This document shows, piece after piece, positions 1 to 7,823 of a DNA stretch of 64,000 bases (position 1 is its first letter; each line of letters starts with the position of its first letter). The notes under the pieces are model-generated. The model ran no database searches. It saw nothing but the letters and a program-made list of their open reading frames with translations, and was not told the origin of the DNA. The position numbers and the translations under genes were made by a program. Location: the NCBI GenBank assembly GCA_030429545.1, contig JAUIFF010000010.1:1-64000 (forward strand), given 5' to 3'. The stretch comes from Polyangia bacterium (GTDB lineage: Bacteria > Myxococcota_A > Polyangia > Nannocystales > Nannocystaceae).

Positions 1-2
1 CA

Positions 3-1535
3 CGACGCTTCAGCCTCACAGATGCTTACAATCAAGCTGTTCGCGGTTTTCGCTGTCGGCCGAACTATCCGACGGGGCCGCTTGAGGTCCCGCGTTGGGG
101 CGATGCGATCAAACTTCATCCGTTCCAAGTCGCATCAGCCAGACGGCTGCTCGATCGCGGAGGAGGTCTTCTGGCTCTTGATACAGGTCTCGGGAAGACG
201 TTTGTTGGGTTGGCAGTACTTGCTGCAGCACGTAGTCGTGGTTGGGCGCAGCGTCCGGTCGTCGTGGTGCCCAAGGCGCTCGCGTGGAAGTGGTTTGATG
301 CATTCCAGACGGCGCTTCCCGACTACCGAGTGACAGTGAAGTACGATGTCCTCATTGTCAACGAGGTCGCCTATGAGGGGCTCGATCTGCAGACACGGAC
401 ATGTGCGGTGCACCATGCTGACCTGCCGTGGAACTCGGCCGAGTTGCAGCAGCGTATCGGGCGAGCAATACGCCCCGGGGCAACATGCGAGGTCGTGGAG
501 GTCTTCTACTACGTGGCCCTTGGGTCAACCGACAAACACCGGCTGGCGATGATCGACGGCAAGGCTCGCTGGGACAAGGACATCAACCGGGGCGACGAAT
601 GGATCCGAAACCCGCTGGCGGCTTCATTCTCGGAGCCCTTGGAGGTCCTCGTTAGCCTTGCCGGGGACGATGCCTCGGTCGAGTTGATCGAGAAAGCGCG
701 CACGCGCCAAAAGAAGGTGGCCCGTCACAAGGCCCTGGTGGCCGCGAACCGCCTAGTCTATCGGGCCGCTGCCAGATACCGGGACGTGCGAGAGGCCGGC
801 TCCAGGGGCCGCCTGGCGGGCGTCAGGCTCAAACAGGCGGAGGCTCTGATGGATGAGGTAAGAGCGATCGATGCCAAGGAGTGGCCTTGGGCGCGCTGGC
901 TCGACGCAATCCGGGACGTGATGCCGTTGGTCCCGAGTGACGGGTCGGCGCCTGTGTTCGAAGGCTTGCGCATCGCCAGGCTGGCCCGAAAGGGTGAACT
1001 CGAGGCTTTTGAGTTCGGGCGGACGGGCTTCAAAGATGGCCGCAACGTGATTGGGATGCGCCGAGCGGGCGAAGGAGTGTGGACCACGTTGAGCGACGAA
1101 GAGGTTTCCAACCTCAAGCTTCGCCCTCGCCACTTCCCTGGAGAAACCGAGGTTGAGTGGCCCGCTGAGATTGGCGACGTCGTGGCAGATATCCGGGGGC
1201 GCTTGGGTGAGTTGGAAACCACGCCGTGGACCGAGCTTTTTGGCTGGAGGTATGCATCGGCAAATTTCACCGAGCAGGTCTGGCCACAGGTTGCCAAGGT
1301 GGTCACAAAGGAACTGAGGCGAGATAAACACCATGCCTTCCCCGCTATGTCCGACGGCCAGCTCAATCTGGTCCGAGGGACAGCATTGATCGACGCAGAT
1401 CTGATCCCCCCGACCAGCGCTGGTTGGAGAGTGTTCCTCGACGAGATCTGGACGCTCGAGGGAGTGCCACGCGGCGAAATCGAGAAAGTAGCCAACACTT
1501 GGTGGGGCCGCAACCTCCCTGAAAGGAACTCGTGA
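3..1535 (+). CDS. SNF2/DEAD-like helicase, 5' truncated by window edge and missing its central motifs
   Basis: The frame is open from the first bases, so the true start lies outside the window. An internal ATG at 210 falls after the Walker A motif and cannot be the start. Visible parts are Walker A (LALDTGLGKT, bases 171-200), a motif-Ia-like VVVVPKALAWKW (about 258-293), then motif V (YEGLDLQ) and motif VI (QQRIGRAIRPG, about 450-480). A long C-terminal region without recognised domain follows. Only about 45 residues separate motif Ia from motif V. The DEAH box (motif II) and motif III, normally within roughly 200-300 residues here, are absent, so ATP hydrolysis is doubtful. The stop overlaps the next start (TGATG). 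The motifs make the helicase family likely; the deletion is seen directly, and whether the product works is unknown. Confidence 0.75.
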   Translation, partial: RRFSLTDAYNQAVRGFRCRPNYPTGPLEVPRWGDAIKLHPFQVASARRLLDRGGGLLALDTGLGKTFVGLAVLAAARSRGWAQRPVVVVPKALAWKWFDAFQTALPDYRVTVKYDVLIVNEVAYEGLDLQTRTCAVHHADLPWNSAELQQRIGRAIRPGATCEVVEVFYYVALGSTDKHRLAMIDGKARWDKDINRGDEWIRNPLAASFSEPLEVLVSLAGDDASVELIEKARTRQKKVARHKALVAANRLVYRAAARYRDVREAGSRGRLAGVRLKQAEALMDEVRAIDAKEWPWARWLDAIRDVMPLVPSDGSAPVFEGLRIARLARKGELEAFEFGRTGFKDGRNVIGMRRAGEGVWTTLSDEEVSNLKLRPRHFPGETEVEWPAEIGDVVADIRGRLGELETTPWTELFGWRYASANFTEQVWPQVAKVVTKELRRDKHHAFPAMSDGQLNLVRGTALIDADLIPPTSAGWRVFLDEIWTLEGVPRGEIEKVANTWWGRNLPERNS

Positions 1536-2440
1536 TGGCCCGTCAACGCTATCAACGCGTGCGAGAGGTGGAGATGGCCCTTGGGCATCCTGAGCCGACG
1601 TTTATCCTCGAGGGGTGCCCGCCAAAATTCGCGGCGTGGTCGTTTGGAGGTGGGCGACCGTTCAACTGCTCGCACGCAGATTGCGTTCGCTGGCACGCGG
1701 GTATCGACGTGGTCTGCAATGGAACTCCCGCGGTGCTGACCCCGGAGCTATGCACAATTGAGGCGGTCGACAGAAATTGGTCGATTGGATCCAAAGCAGT
1801 TTTCGCTCGCACAGCGACCGGGTTGTATCTGGTTTTCGGGGGGACGATACGGGGCTCAGGCGACGAGTGGAACGTCAAGGAAGGTGACGAAATTCCGCAG
1901 GGGAAGCCTATCGGCCGCGTGCACGATCGCTACGGGATGATTCACTTTGAGACATACAAGGACGACCCGGCACGCATGTCCAACTCCCGTTGGTACATCC
2001 ACGAGCCTCCACCCGAAGGTATCCTCAACCCGACGAACTACATCCAGCGCGCCGCTGGCCAGGAACAAACGCTCGAGTCGTATACACAGATTCGCAAGGC
2101 GCTGCTCCTGCTCGGGTTTTCTGCCATGCAGGCAGGACCATGGATCGAAGAAGACACTGTCGCGCTGACGGAAGCTCAGGAACTCCTTGGCCTGGATCCC
2201 GACGGATTGTGGGGGCCCAAAACCGAGGAGAAGGTGCGGACAAAACTCAATGAGATGGGCCTCAACATTGACGCCTGGCCAACTGTTCCTGTGTCGGTTC
2301 CATGGCCCGAGGAGCCCCTCGTAGGCGGTTCTTCCAAGTTTATCCGCTACGGGCTGTACGGGCTCGTGGGAGTCGCAGGTCTCGCTGCCGCAAGAGCGGC
2401 TTGGAAGGCCTACAAGGGGGTCGACAATGAAAGCGCTTAG
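1535..2440 (+). CDS. Membrane-anchored M23-like / peptidoglycan-binding-like protein (paralogue A)
   Basis: The start is ATG 1535, in a GTGATG context overlapping the helicase stop, with GAAAGGAA upstream. Residues about 50-60 contain WHAGIDV and about 138-142 IHFETY, matching the HxGxD and HxHFE-type zinc motifs of M23 endopeptidases in degenerate form. Residues about 205-240 (ALTEAQELLGLDPDGLWG) look like a peptidoglycan-binding repeat. The C-terminus has one membrane segment (GLYGLVGVAGLAAARAAW) followed by a short charged tail. A paralogue sits at 5273-6106. Likely role: a cell-wall-associated protein anchored in the membrane. Catalysis is uncertain because the second His of the HxH pair is not clear. 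Confidence 0.65.
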   Translation: MARQRYQRVREVEMALGHPEPTFILEGCPPKFAAWSFGGGRPFNCSHADCVRWHAGIDVVCNGTPAVLTPELCTIEAVDRNWSIGSKAVFARTATGLYLVFGGTIRGSGDEWNVKEGDEIPQGKPIGRVHDRYGMIHFETYKDDPARMSNSRWYIHEPPPEGILNPTNYIQRAAGQEQTLESYTQIRKALLLLGFSAMQAGPWIEEDTVALTEAQELLGLDPDGLWGPKTEEKVRTKLNEMGLNIDAWPTVPVSVPWPEEPLVGGSSKFIRYGLYGLVGVAGLAAARAAWKAYKGVDNESA

Positions 2441-2750
2441 TCAATTGTGGCAACTCCTGGCGCAGAAAAGTGCCCGGCTGTTTCAGCTCGAGACAGCTCT
2501 TGCCCACTGCTCTGTCGAACCAATGTACCTGTCCGAAGGTTCCATTGTTGTCGAAGTCGTGGAGGTCGGGCGGCCGGTGCTTATCACCACACTTTCAGGA
2601 AGTGTGCGAGTCAAGCGGACCGACCGCAAGACCTTCAACATGGTCGCGCATCCAGGTCAGCCGGTGGTGCTCTTCGTGCCCGGGCAATACAGCATTCGTG
2701 CACGCACAGAAGTCTACGGACTAAGGGGAGAGCGATGTCCAACACATTGA
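2427..2750 (+). CDS. Small hypothetical protein of the envelope operon
   Basis: A 107-residue protein that overlaps the end of the preceding gene by 14 bases, which suggests translational coupling. It has a helical N-terminus and then a beta-rich body (VVEVVEVGRPVLITTLSG) ending near a Cys. No membrane segment or known motif was recognised. Its place inside the tightly packed operon is the main support that it is real. Confidence 0.55.
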   Translation: MKALSQLWQLLAQKSARLFQLETALAHCSVEPMYLSEGSIVVEVVEVGRPVLITTLSGSVRVKRTDRKTFNMVAHPGQPVVLFVPGQYSIRARTEVYGLRGERCPTH

Positions 2751-3001
2751 CGACACTGCGACGAGTCGCCCGATTCCTCGCCGACGTAGTACACTACTAC
2801 AATTCACCAGACGAGGAGCCACAGAGGCCTTCGCCGGCATCTGTTGGGTCGGAGCCACACCAGTTCGAAGTGCCACGCGTAAAAGCCCCTCACCTCGCAA
2901 GCTGGGACAACTTGGCCACCGAGGACCGGACTCAGCGTTTCATAAACAACACCATTGCCCGGGTCACCGGCTATCGAGACGACGAGGACAATGGACGGTA
3001 A
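2735..3001 (+). CDS. Small hypothetical protein
   Basis: An 88-residue protein starting at ATG 2735, with GGGGAGAGCG just upstream as a good ribosome binding site. It overlaps the preceding gene by 16 bases and the following one by about 11. The N-terminus is helical and basic (LTTLRRVARFLADVVHYY); the rest is polar with a Pro-rich stretch. No family was recognised. It may be a partner of the neighbouring membrane proteins. Confidence 0.5.
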   Translation: MSNTLTTLRRVARFLADVVHYYNSPDEEPQRPSPASVGSEPHQFEVPRVKAPHLASWDNLATEDRTQRFINNTIARVTGYRDDEDNGR

Positions 3002-3734
3002 GGATATGCTTAAGGCCGGCATGGCCGGGCTGACAGCGATCGGAGCATTCATTGCTCTGACGGAGTTGTTCAGCAAAAAGCCGAAACCCAGCGATGAAAA
3101 GCCGCCGGTAAAAGCCCGCCAACCGTTGAGCTGTCCTATCATCATTGCGCCGCCCAATGGCATCATCACTGGGGAGGACACCCATAGGGTGCAAGGGATG
3201 CTTCGGGAGGCCTACGGGCCTGTGGACATCGTCATCCACTGCTACGGGGGGTACTGTGCCGCCGTGGATCCGATCGTTCACGCGATCAAGGAGTACACGA
3301 TTGGCCGCGTGCACGCACACGTCCCCTACTTCGCTTTCTCTGGGGGGACGATGATTGCCCTGGCCACCAAGAAGATCATCATGGGAGACGGGGCCGTTCT
3401 CGGACCAGTTGACCCCCAGATGGCAGGCTTCGCAGCTGTCGACTTGATGCGTCTGCACACTGTCAAGAGTGGAGATGCGATAGACGATGTCTCCCACTTG
3501 ATGGCCATGACTGCCGGGAAGGCGTACAACGAAACGCGGGAGCTGGTCGCCACAATGGTGAAGACCCCGGAGGCGCTTGAGCGCCTCACAAGCGGGCAGT
3601 CGTCGCACGGAAATCCGATCCCGTTTTCAGAGGCGAAAGCCTTGCAGCTACCCGTGGATCGTGGTGTGCCCGAGGCGTACTACAAGTTGCTCAACGGGAG
3701 ACTGAAAAAACCCAAACTACTTTGGGAAATCTAG
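2991..3734 (+). CDS. Membrane-bound ClpP/SppA-fold serine protease, SDH-like
   Basis: The likely start is ATG 2991, or ATG 3006 behind GGTAAGGA. A single N-terminal membrane segment (AGMAGLTAIGAFIALTELF) precedes a crotonase/ClpP-fold protease domain. The strand VDIVIHCYGG is followed by PYFAFSGGTMIALATKKIIMG and then AVLGPVDPQ. This is the pattern of the serine dehydrogenase proteinase family (PF01972), in which the Ser before GGTMIA or its equivalent is the nucleophile. Orientation relative to the membrane is unknown. In context it could process the other membrane proteins of the operon. Family assignment is fairly safe; the substrate is unknown. Confidence 0.7.
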   Translation: MDGKDMLKAGMAGLTAIGAFIALTELFSKKPKPSDEKPPVKARQPLSCPIIIAPPNGIITGEDTHRVQGMLREAYGPVDIVIHCYGGYCAAVDPIVHAIKEYTIGRVHAHVPYFAFSGGTMIALATKKIIMGDGAVLGPVDPQMAGFAAVDLMRLHTVKSGDAIDDVSHLMAMTAGKAYNETRELVATMVKTPEALERLTSGQSSHGNPIPFSEAKALQLPVDRGVPEAYYKLLNGRLKKPKLLWEI

Positions 3735-3744
3735 GAGCCGAGTC

Positions 3745-4629
3745 ATGGGTATTGCAAAGAATGTGGTGTTAATCGGCGGTGGAGTCACTGCTGGGGCGTT
3801 TGGGTTGATTTGGTACCTGCATCGCCGGGGCAGCAGCGAAGGCGAAGATTTCGGATGGAGCATCTTCGGCGGTCATGGCGGCGACAAAGTGTTCGGTGGT
3901 GCCGAGTCGGGCCCGCTGGAAGAAGACGGCGGCGATGGGGGACGAGGCGAAAAGCCCTCGGAAGGTGACGGGAAAGATGGGACCTCGGGCGCCGAGGGAG
4001 ACGGGCAAGGCACTGGAGAAGATGCGGGAGCCGGAGCGTCGGGAAGCGGCAAGAGCGAGGGGAAAACCGAAGAAGGCTCGGGCAAAGGAGGGGATGGTTC
4101 TGGCGGGATTGGAGGAGGGTCCGGCGGGGGCGTTGGCTCCGGCCAGGGCGGCGGTGCCTCGCATCACCAGGACGATGAGTCTGGCCAAGGGGACGTTGAC
4201 CAGGGCGGTGGAAGTGGGGCCAACCTGGAGCCTTACGCGGGCGGGGGCGGGATCATGATCGACGTAGACCTACCCGCACCTGATATCAGCGATGCCAAGC
4301 TCGAGGCCGTCGGTAACACCGTCTACGAGCTGGTCGGCAATCAGACGCTCACCACGAATCTGCCCCCTCCACTCAACGTGTACGACCCCAACCTCGGTCT
4401 TGATCTGACTTTTTGGGCAGATGTTGCGCTGCACAAGAACTACTCGCTACCCCCCGGTAGGCTCGACCCCGATAACACGACCCACCATCCCTGGATCGAA
4501 CTGTATTTCTTCACCCTCGATCTGGTGATCCGGGCCGAAACAGAACTCAACACGGGCTTCGACGACATTATCGACGAGGACTGGGTTGGGCCATGGATTC
4601 CTTTCCCTGATGATGTCCCTGCGGCGTAG
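3745..4629 (+). CDS. Membrane-anchored protein with long Gly/Asp-rich linker
   Basis: The start at ATG 3745 has TAGGAG upstream. Residues about 5-27 form a membrane segment (NVVLIGGGVTAGAFGLIWYL). Residues about 35-170 are low-complexity Gly/Ser/Asp/Glu, and a folded C-terminal domain of about 120 residues follows, rich in Asp, aromatics and Pro (DLTFWADVALHKNY). The layout is anchor, flexible stalk, head, as in surface-displayed or virion spike proteins. The head matches nothing recognised. It lies in a run of genes spaced by about 10 bases. Confidence 0.55.
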   Translation: MGIAKNVVLIGGGVTAGAFGLIWYLHRRGSSEGEDFGWSIFGGHGGDKVFGGAESGPLEEDGGDGGRGEKPSEGDGKDGTSGAEGDGQGTGEDAGAGASGSGKSEGKTEEGSGKGGDGSGGIGGGSGGGVGSGQGGGASHHQDDESGQGDVDQGGGSGANLEPYAGGGGIMIDVDLPAPDISDAKLEAVGNTVYELVGNQTLTTNLPPPLNVYDPNLGLDLTFWADVALHKNYSLPPGRLDPDNTTHHPWIELYFFTLDLVIRAETELNTGFDDIIDEDWVGPWIPFPDDVPAA

Positions 4630-4638
4630 GAGTGAATC

Positions 4639-5259
4639 ATGGAGAATAACCGACACCTACGAATATCGCTCGACCCCCGAGAGGTCCACGAAGTTAGTAT
4701 CCGTGGACAAGCCGCCGGCCTATGCTTTTGGATTCGTCAGGCATTCATTGCCGATCCCGAGCGGGAAATTGTTGTCGTTGCCCTTGGAAGCCAAGCTGAC
4801 GCCCATCGTGCTGAGCAAGTCCTTGCAGGGCGAACGGCGGCGATACCTGTCCCAGAAAGGATTCTTCGAGAGCTGGCTAAACGCGACCGTGAGGCTGTCC
4901 CAAGAGAGCTTGTCGACTCGAAGTATGGCCACGGCGCATATGAGCTGGAGCGTGCGTTGCTGAGCAACTTTAACCCCTGCATGCCAACAATCCAACTGAT
5001 TCACCTGTACCTGTTTCGACTCTCACGCAAGAGAACGTTGGATGTGCAACAAACGATTCAGTGGCTTCTAGACTTCTGGCACCTTGGTGATGTGGGCTGC
5101 TCGAATGCCGTGAGGCAGGTTGAGGTCGCTGTGCCTGACCGAGCACAAGGCGACGACTTCGGACCGGTCAGAGCAAGTTCCGAAACATTTACGCGTCGGC
5201 TTGAGGCGCTGGAGAGTCGGCTTCGAACCCGTGCCTGGGGCGTAGGACCTAGCTCGTAG
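4639..5259 (+). CDS. Hypothetical protein, family X copy A
   Basis: A 206-residue soluble protein; ATG 4639 follows TAGGAGTGAATC. It shares with the product of 6093-6737 the motif WLLDFWHLGDVG (WLIYDNWHLGDRG in the other) and the ending SSETFTRRLEALESRLR (SQPSFSTRLNELERRLG). The two are divergent paralogues of an otherwise unrecognised family. Each copy is adjacent to one of the two M23-like paralogues, so the pairs probably arose by an intra-operon duplication. Confidence 0.55.
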   Translation: MENNRHLRISLDPREVHEVSIRGQAAGLCFWIRQAFIADPEREIVVVALGSQADAHRAEQVLAGRTAAIPVPERILRELAKRDREAVPRELVDSKYGHGAYELERALLSNFNPCMPTIQLIHLYLFRLSRKRTLDVQQTIQWLLDFWHLGDVGCSNAVRQVEVAVPDRAQGDDFGPVRASSETFTRRLEALESRLRTRAWGVGPSS

Positions 5260-5272
5260 AGGAGAGCTTGTG

Positions 5273-6106
5273 ATGCGATACGAAAATTTCCGAGACGTTG
5301 AAATGGTGATGGTTGGCGACTCCAATCCGAGGTGGCCGTTGTTAGAGTCGACACCGAATTTTTCGCAAGAGTCATTCGCAAGCGGGCGCCCGTTTGGCTG
5401 CAAGGCACAGGAGTGTGAGCGCTGGAACGCCGGGATCGACTTGGTGTGCCTGGCGGGCGACACAGTGCTCCTCCCCGAAGCCTGCACGATTGAGGCCGTT
5501 GATGAAAAGTGGTCGAACGGCACGACGGCAGTCTTCGCCACCACCGCGGACGGCGAGTTGTTTTTTGTATTTGCAGGTTTAACTCCCGGATCCTCTCCCA
5601 GATATGTAGGCCCCGGCTCTCCCAAGGGCACGGTGATCGGCCACGCGAACGGCACGACCCTGCACTTTGAGGCATACATCGCCAACCAGTTCAACGTGGC
5701 GAACGAGGTTTGGTACGCGAGCGAACCCCCGCCAGTTTCGCTGCTCAACCCACTCAACTATATCCAGCGGGCCGCCAACCAGGAACAGACGATCGAAAGC
5801 TGGACGCAGATTCGGGACGCGCTTCACCGCCTTGGCTTCCCGACGTCGGGATCGGACGAAATACAACAGATCCAACGGGCGCAACGGTTCCTCGGGCTTC
5901 CCGAAACGGGTGAGTGGGACTCGGAAACCGAGGCCCGTGTACGCCGATCGCTTAAGCGATTGGAGGAGCCTACACCAAGTGATGCGAAGCCCAAAAACTA
6001 CCTTCGCTACGGGCTCATAAGCATTGGCGGCCTCGCAGTACTTGGGGGCGGGCTTTGGCTGTACCGGGAGATGCAAAACAATGGAGAGACACATGAACGA
6101 CACTAA
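5273..6106 (+). CDS. Membrane-anchored M23-like / peptidoglycan-binding-like protein (paralogue B)
   Basis: ATG 5273 lies six bases after GGAGAG. Domain order is as in 1535-2440: an M23-like region with RWNAGIDL and TLHFEAY, a peptidoglycan-binding-like repeat (IQRAQRFLGLPETGEWD), and a C-terminal membrane segment (GLISIGGLAVLGGGLWLY). The first metal ligand His of HxGxD is Asn here, so this copy should be catalytically dead although HFE is kept. It may have diverged into a binding or structural role. It overlaps the next gene by 14 bases. Confidence 0.6.
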   Translation: MRYENFRDVEMVMVGDSNPRWPLLESTPNFSQESFASGRPFGCKAQECERWNAGIDLVCLAGDTVLLPEACTIEAVDEKWSNGTTAVFATTADGELFFVFAGLTPGSSPRYVGPGSPKGTVIGHANGTTLHFEAYIANQFNVANEVWYASEPPPVSLLNPLNYIQRAANQEQTIESWTQIRDALHRLGFPTSGSDEIQQIQRAQRFLGLPETGEWDSETEARVRRSLKRLEEPTPSDAKPKNYLRYGLISIGGLAVLGGGLWLYREMQNNGETHERH

Positions 6107-6737
6107 CCCCTACGTGTGGGTCGAAGTTGTCAAGGACTACGTCGACTCGGCGCATGCTGAGGTCAAGACGGGGGACGCCCTATTCGTCCGGGCCAAGGCC
6201 GCAGGGTATACCGAGATTCTCCAGGCAGACTCCGAACTCAACACGTGGCTCTTTCGTTGCCACAAGGACGGACTGTCTCCTTCGGAGCTGTACGAGCTAG
6301 TTCGCGGGTATCGTCAGGCAATAAACGCCCCGTCAGTTCTTTTCCAAGCCACGTTGACCGAGATTCCGAGGTCCCCCAAAACAGGTGCACGAGACCTTGA
6401 GAAATACCTGATCGCCCACGCGAAAAATTCGTTCCAATCGCCCGCTGTCTGGTTCGATATTGTCCAGTTCTACTTGCTTGATCTCGCCCGCCAACAACGA
6501 TGGGCAAGCCTAGATTATCCCAATTTCGTTAGGATGAACGGACAACAAGTCGCCTGGCTTATCTATGACAACTGGCACCTTGGCGACCGAGGTTTCGTTG
6601 CAATGCTCGACGAACATCGGGAGCAAGGGACACTCGATGACCTTGTACCAACCGACTCGGACCTCGGGATATCTCGAGCGAGTCAACCTTCGTTTTCGAC
6701 TCGACTAAACGAGCTGGAGCGCCGGCTAGGAATGTGA
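6093..6737 (+). CDS. Hypothetical protein, family X copy B
   Basis: The start was chosen at ATG 6093 because GGAGAG lies at 6083-6088; an in-frame ATG at 6081 is less well placed. The 214-residue protein shares the WHLGDRG and C-terminal LNELERRLG motifs with the product of 4639-5259. No signal peptide or membrane segment was seen, and function is unknown. Together with the M23-like copy B just upstream it forms the second of two duplicated gene pairs. Confidence 0.55.
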   Translation: MNDTNPYVWVEVVKDYVDSAHAEVKTGDALFVRAKAAGYTEILQADSELNTWLFRCHKDGLSPSELYELVRGYRQAINAPSVLFQATLTEIPRSPKTGARDLEKYLIAHAKNSFQSPAVWFDIVQFYLLDLARQQRWASLDYPNFVRMNGQQVAWLIYDNWHLGDRGFVAMLDEHREQGTLDDLVPTDSDLGISRASQPSFSTRLNELERRLGM

Positions 6738-6746
6738 GGAGTAAAG

Positions 6747-7793
6747 ATGGAGAAGTGTCAAGACAGATCAATACGTGATGAGTGGCGAAGGGTCGTCGCC
6801 CGGCTCTTTGGAGACAAAGTGGTGCCCGACTCATTGGTCAATCAGTGGGCAGACCTCCTTGCACCACTCTTGGAAGAAGTTCGCGCGTACGAGCGTGAGG
6901 TCGGGTTTCACAAGGGACCAGACCTGATGGACCATCCGCGGGTCGGGTACGTGTCTCTGGCCGCTTGGGCCACGAAGGCCGTCTCTCGCTGGGTTCCGAT
7001 CCGCCGGACTGTACGGACGGGTTTCTACCTCAAATTCTCGCGAGCATACGACGACTGCTACGATCGACGTTCCAGCTTCAAGCAAGACTTCGGGGTTGAG
7101 TGGGATTCTCCCGTCGCGTCGCTGGTACGGCTCGTTGCATGGCATTTCCAAGACGCAGCGCACAAGTCCGTCACCGACGGCGACAAGGTGACGATCCTCG
7201 AAGCTCAGATCCGGGGTCTTCGTCGACTGTTAGCCAAAGCCGAGGGGAACACCGAAGAGCGCCCGGAGGAGGGGACGAGCATGGCGACCGAGTGGCAGGA
7301 ACCAGTTGTTCAAAGACCCACCACGCCCCCCGCAACGTCAGGCGGGATGCGTATGCATGTTGTTGAGGTCAAAGACACGCAGCGAGAGGAATACTTCAAG
7401 ACTCTCACGACCACGCAGCGCTACATATGGCGCCTGTACGAGCGATCGTTGGCCGGCGAACGCCCTCACACCGACGCAAGCTTCCCCTACGATGTATTGG
7501 TCGACAAGCTTCGGTCGGATGGGGTCACAGACCACGAACCGAACGAGCTCGCAGCAAAGCAAAAGGACCTGCTGGATTCCGCGTTTAAACGCTCGGGGAT
7601 GACGCTGGGGGCGCTGGCGAAAAAGGCTCGTGTGCACCGCGAGACGGTCAAGCGACTTCTGTCGTCGCCTGAGATGAGCGTCAAGACGACTGTCTGGACC
7701 GTGGTGCGCGTTGCAGCAGCACTCGAAACGCCGGTGCTTGGGGCCATGGCTGCGACCTGGCGCGAGACAGCACGTGGAGCCACCGTCCACTGA
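6747..7793 (+). CDS. Hypothetical protein with C-terminal helix-turn-helix
   Basis: A 348-residue protein starting at ATG 6747 behind TGAGGAG. Residues 1-165 are charged and mostly helical, and a Pro/Thr linker follows (about 175-200). The last about 80 residues contain a Cro/C1-like HTH (GMTLGALAKKARVHRETVKRLL) followed by a further helix (VWTVVRVAAALETPV). It is probably a DNA-binding regulator or DNA-anchoring protein of the operon. The N-terminal domain is not recognised. Confidence 0.5.
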   Translation: MEKCQDRSIRDEWRRVVARLFGDKVVPDSLVNQWADLLAPLLEEVRAYEREVGFHKGPDLMDHPRVGYVSLAAWATKAVSRWVPIRRTVRTGFYLKFSRAYDDCYDRRSSFKQDFGVEWDSPVASLVRLVAWHFQDAAHKSVTDGDKVTILEAQIRGLRRLLAKAEGNTEERPEEGTSMATEWQEPVVQRPTTPPATSGGMRMHVVEVKDTQREEYFKTLTTTQRYIWRLYERSLAGERPHTDASFPYDVLVDKLRSDGVTDHEPNELAAKQKDLLDSAFKRSGMTLGALAKKARVHRETVKRLLSSPEMSVKTTVWTVVRVAAALETPVLGAMAATWRETARGATVH

Positions 7794-7823
7794 GACGGGG
7801 TTGGTCGCGCGGAGAGGTGCAAA

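Noticed and set aside
758..1696. Long minus-strand open frames opposite the helicase and many similar ones elsewhere (for example 8781-9731, 41047-41808, 57745-59127)
   Set aside because: They lie wholly opposite well-supported genes, have Arg/Pro/Ser-rich composition typical of high-GC shadow frames, and show no motif.
3769..4188. Minus-strand and alternative-frame open stretches over the Gly-rich linker
   Set aside because: Produced by the low-complexity GC-rich repeat; no start signal and no independent motif.
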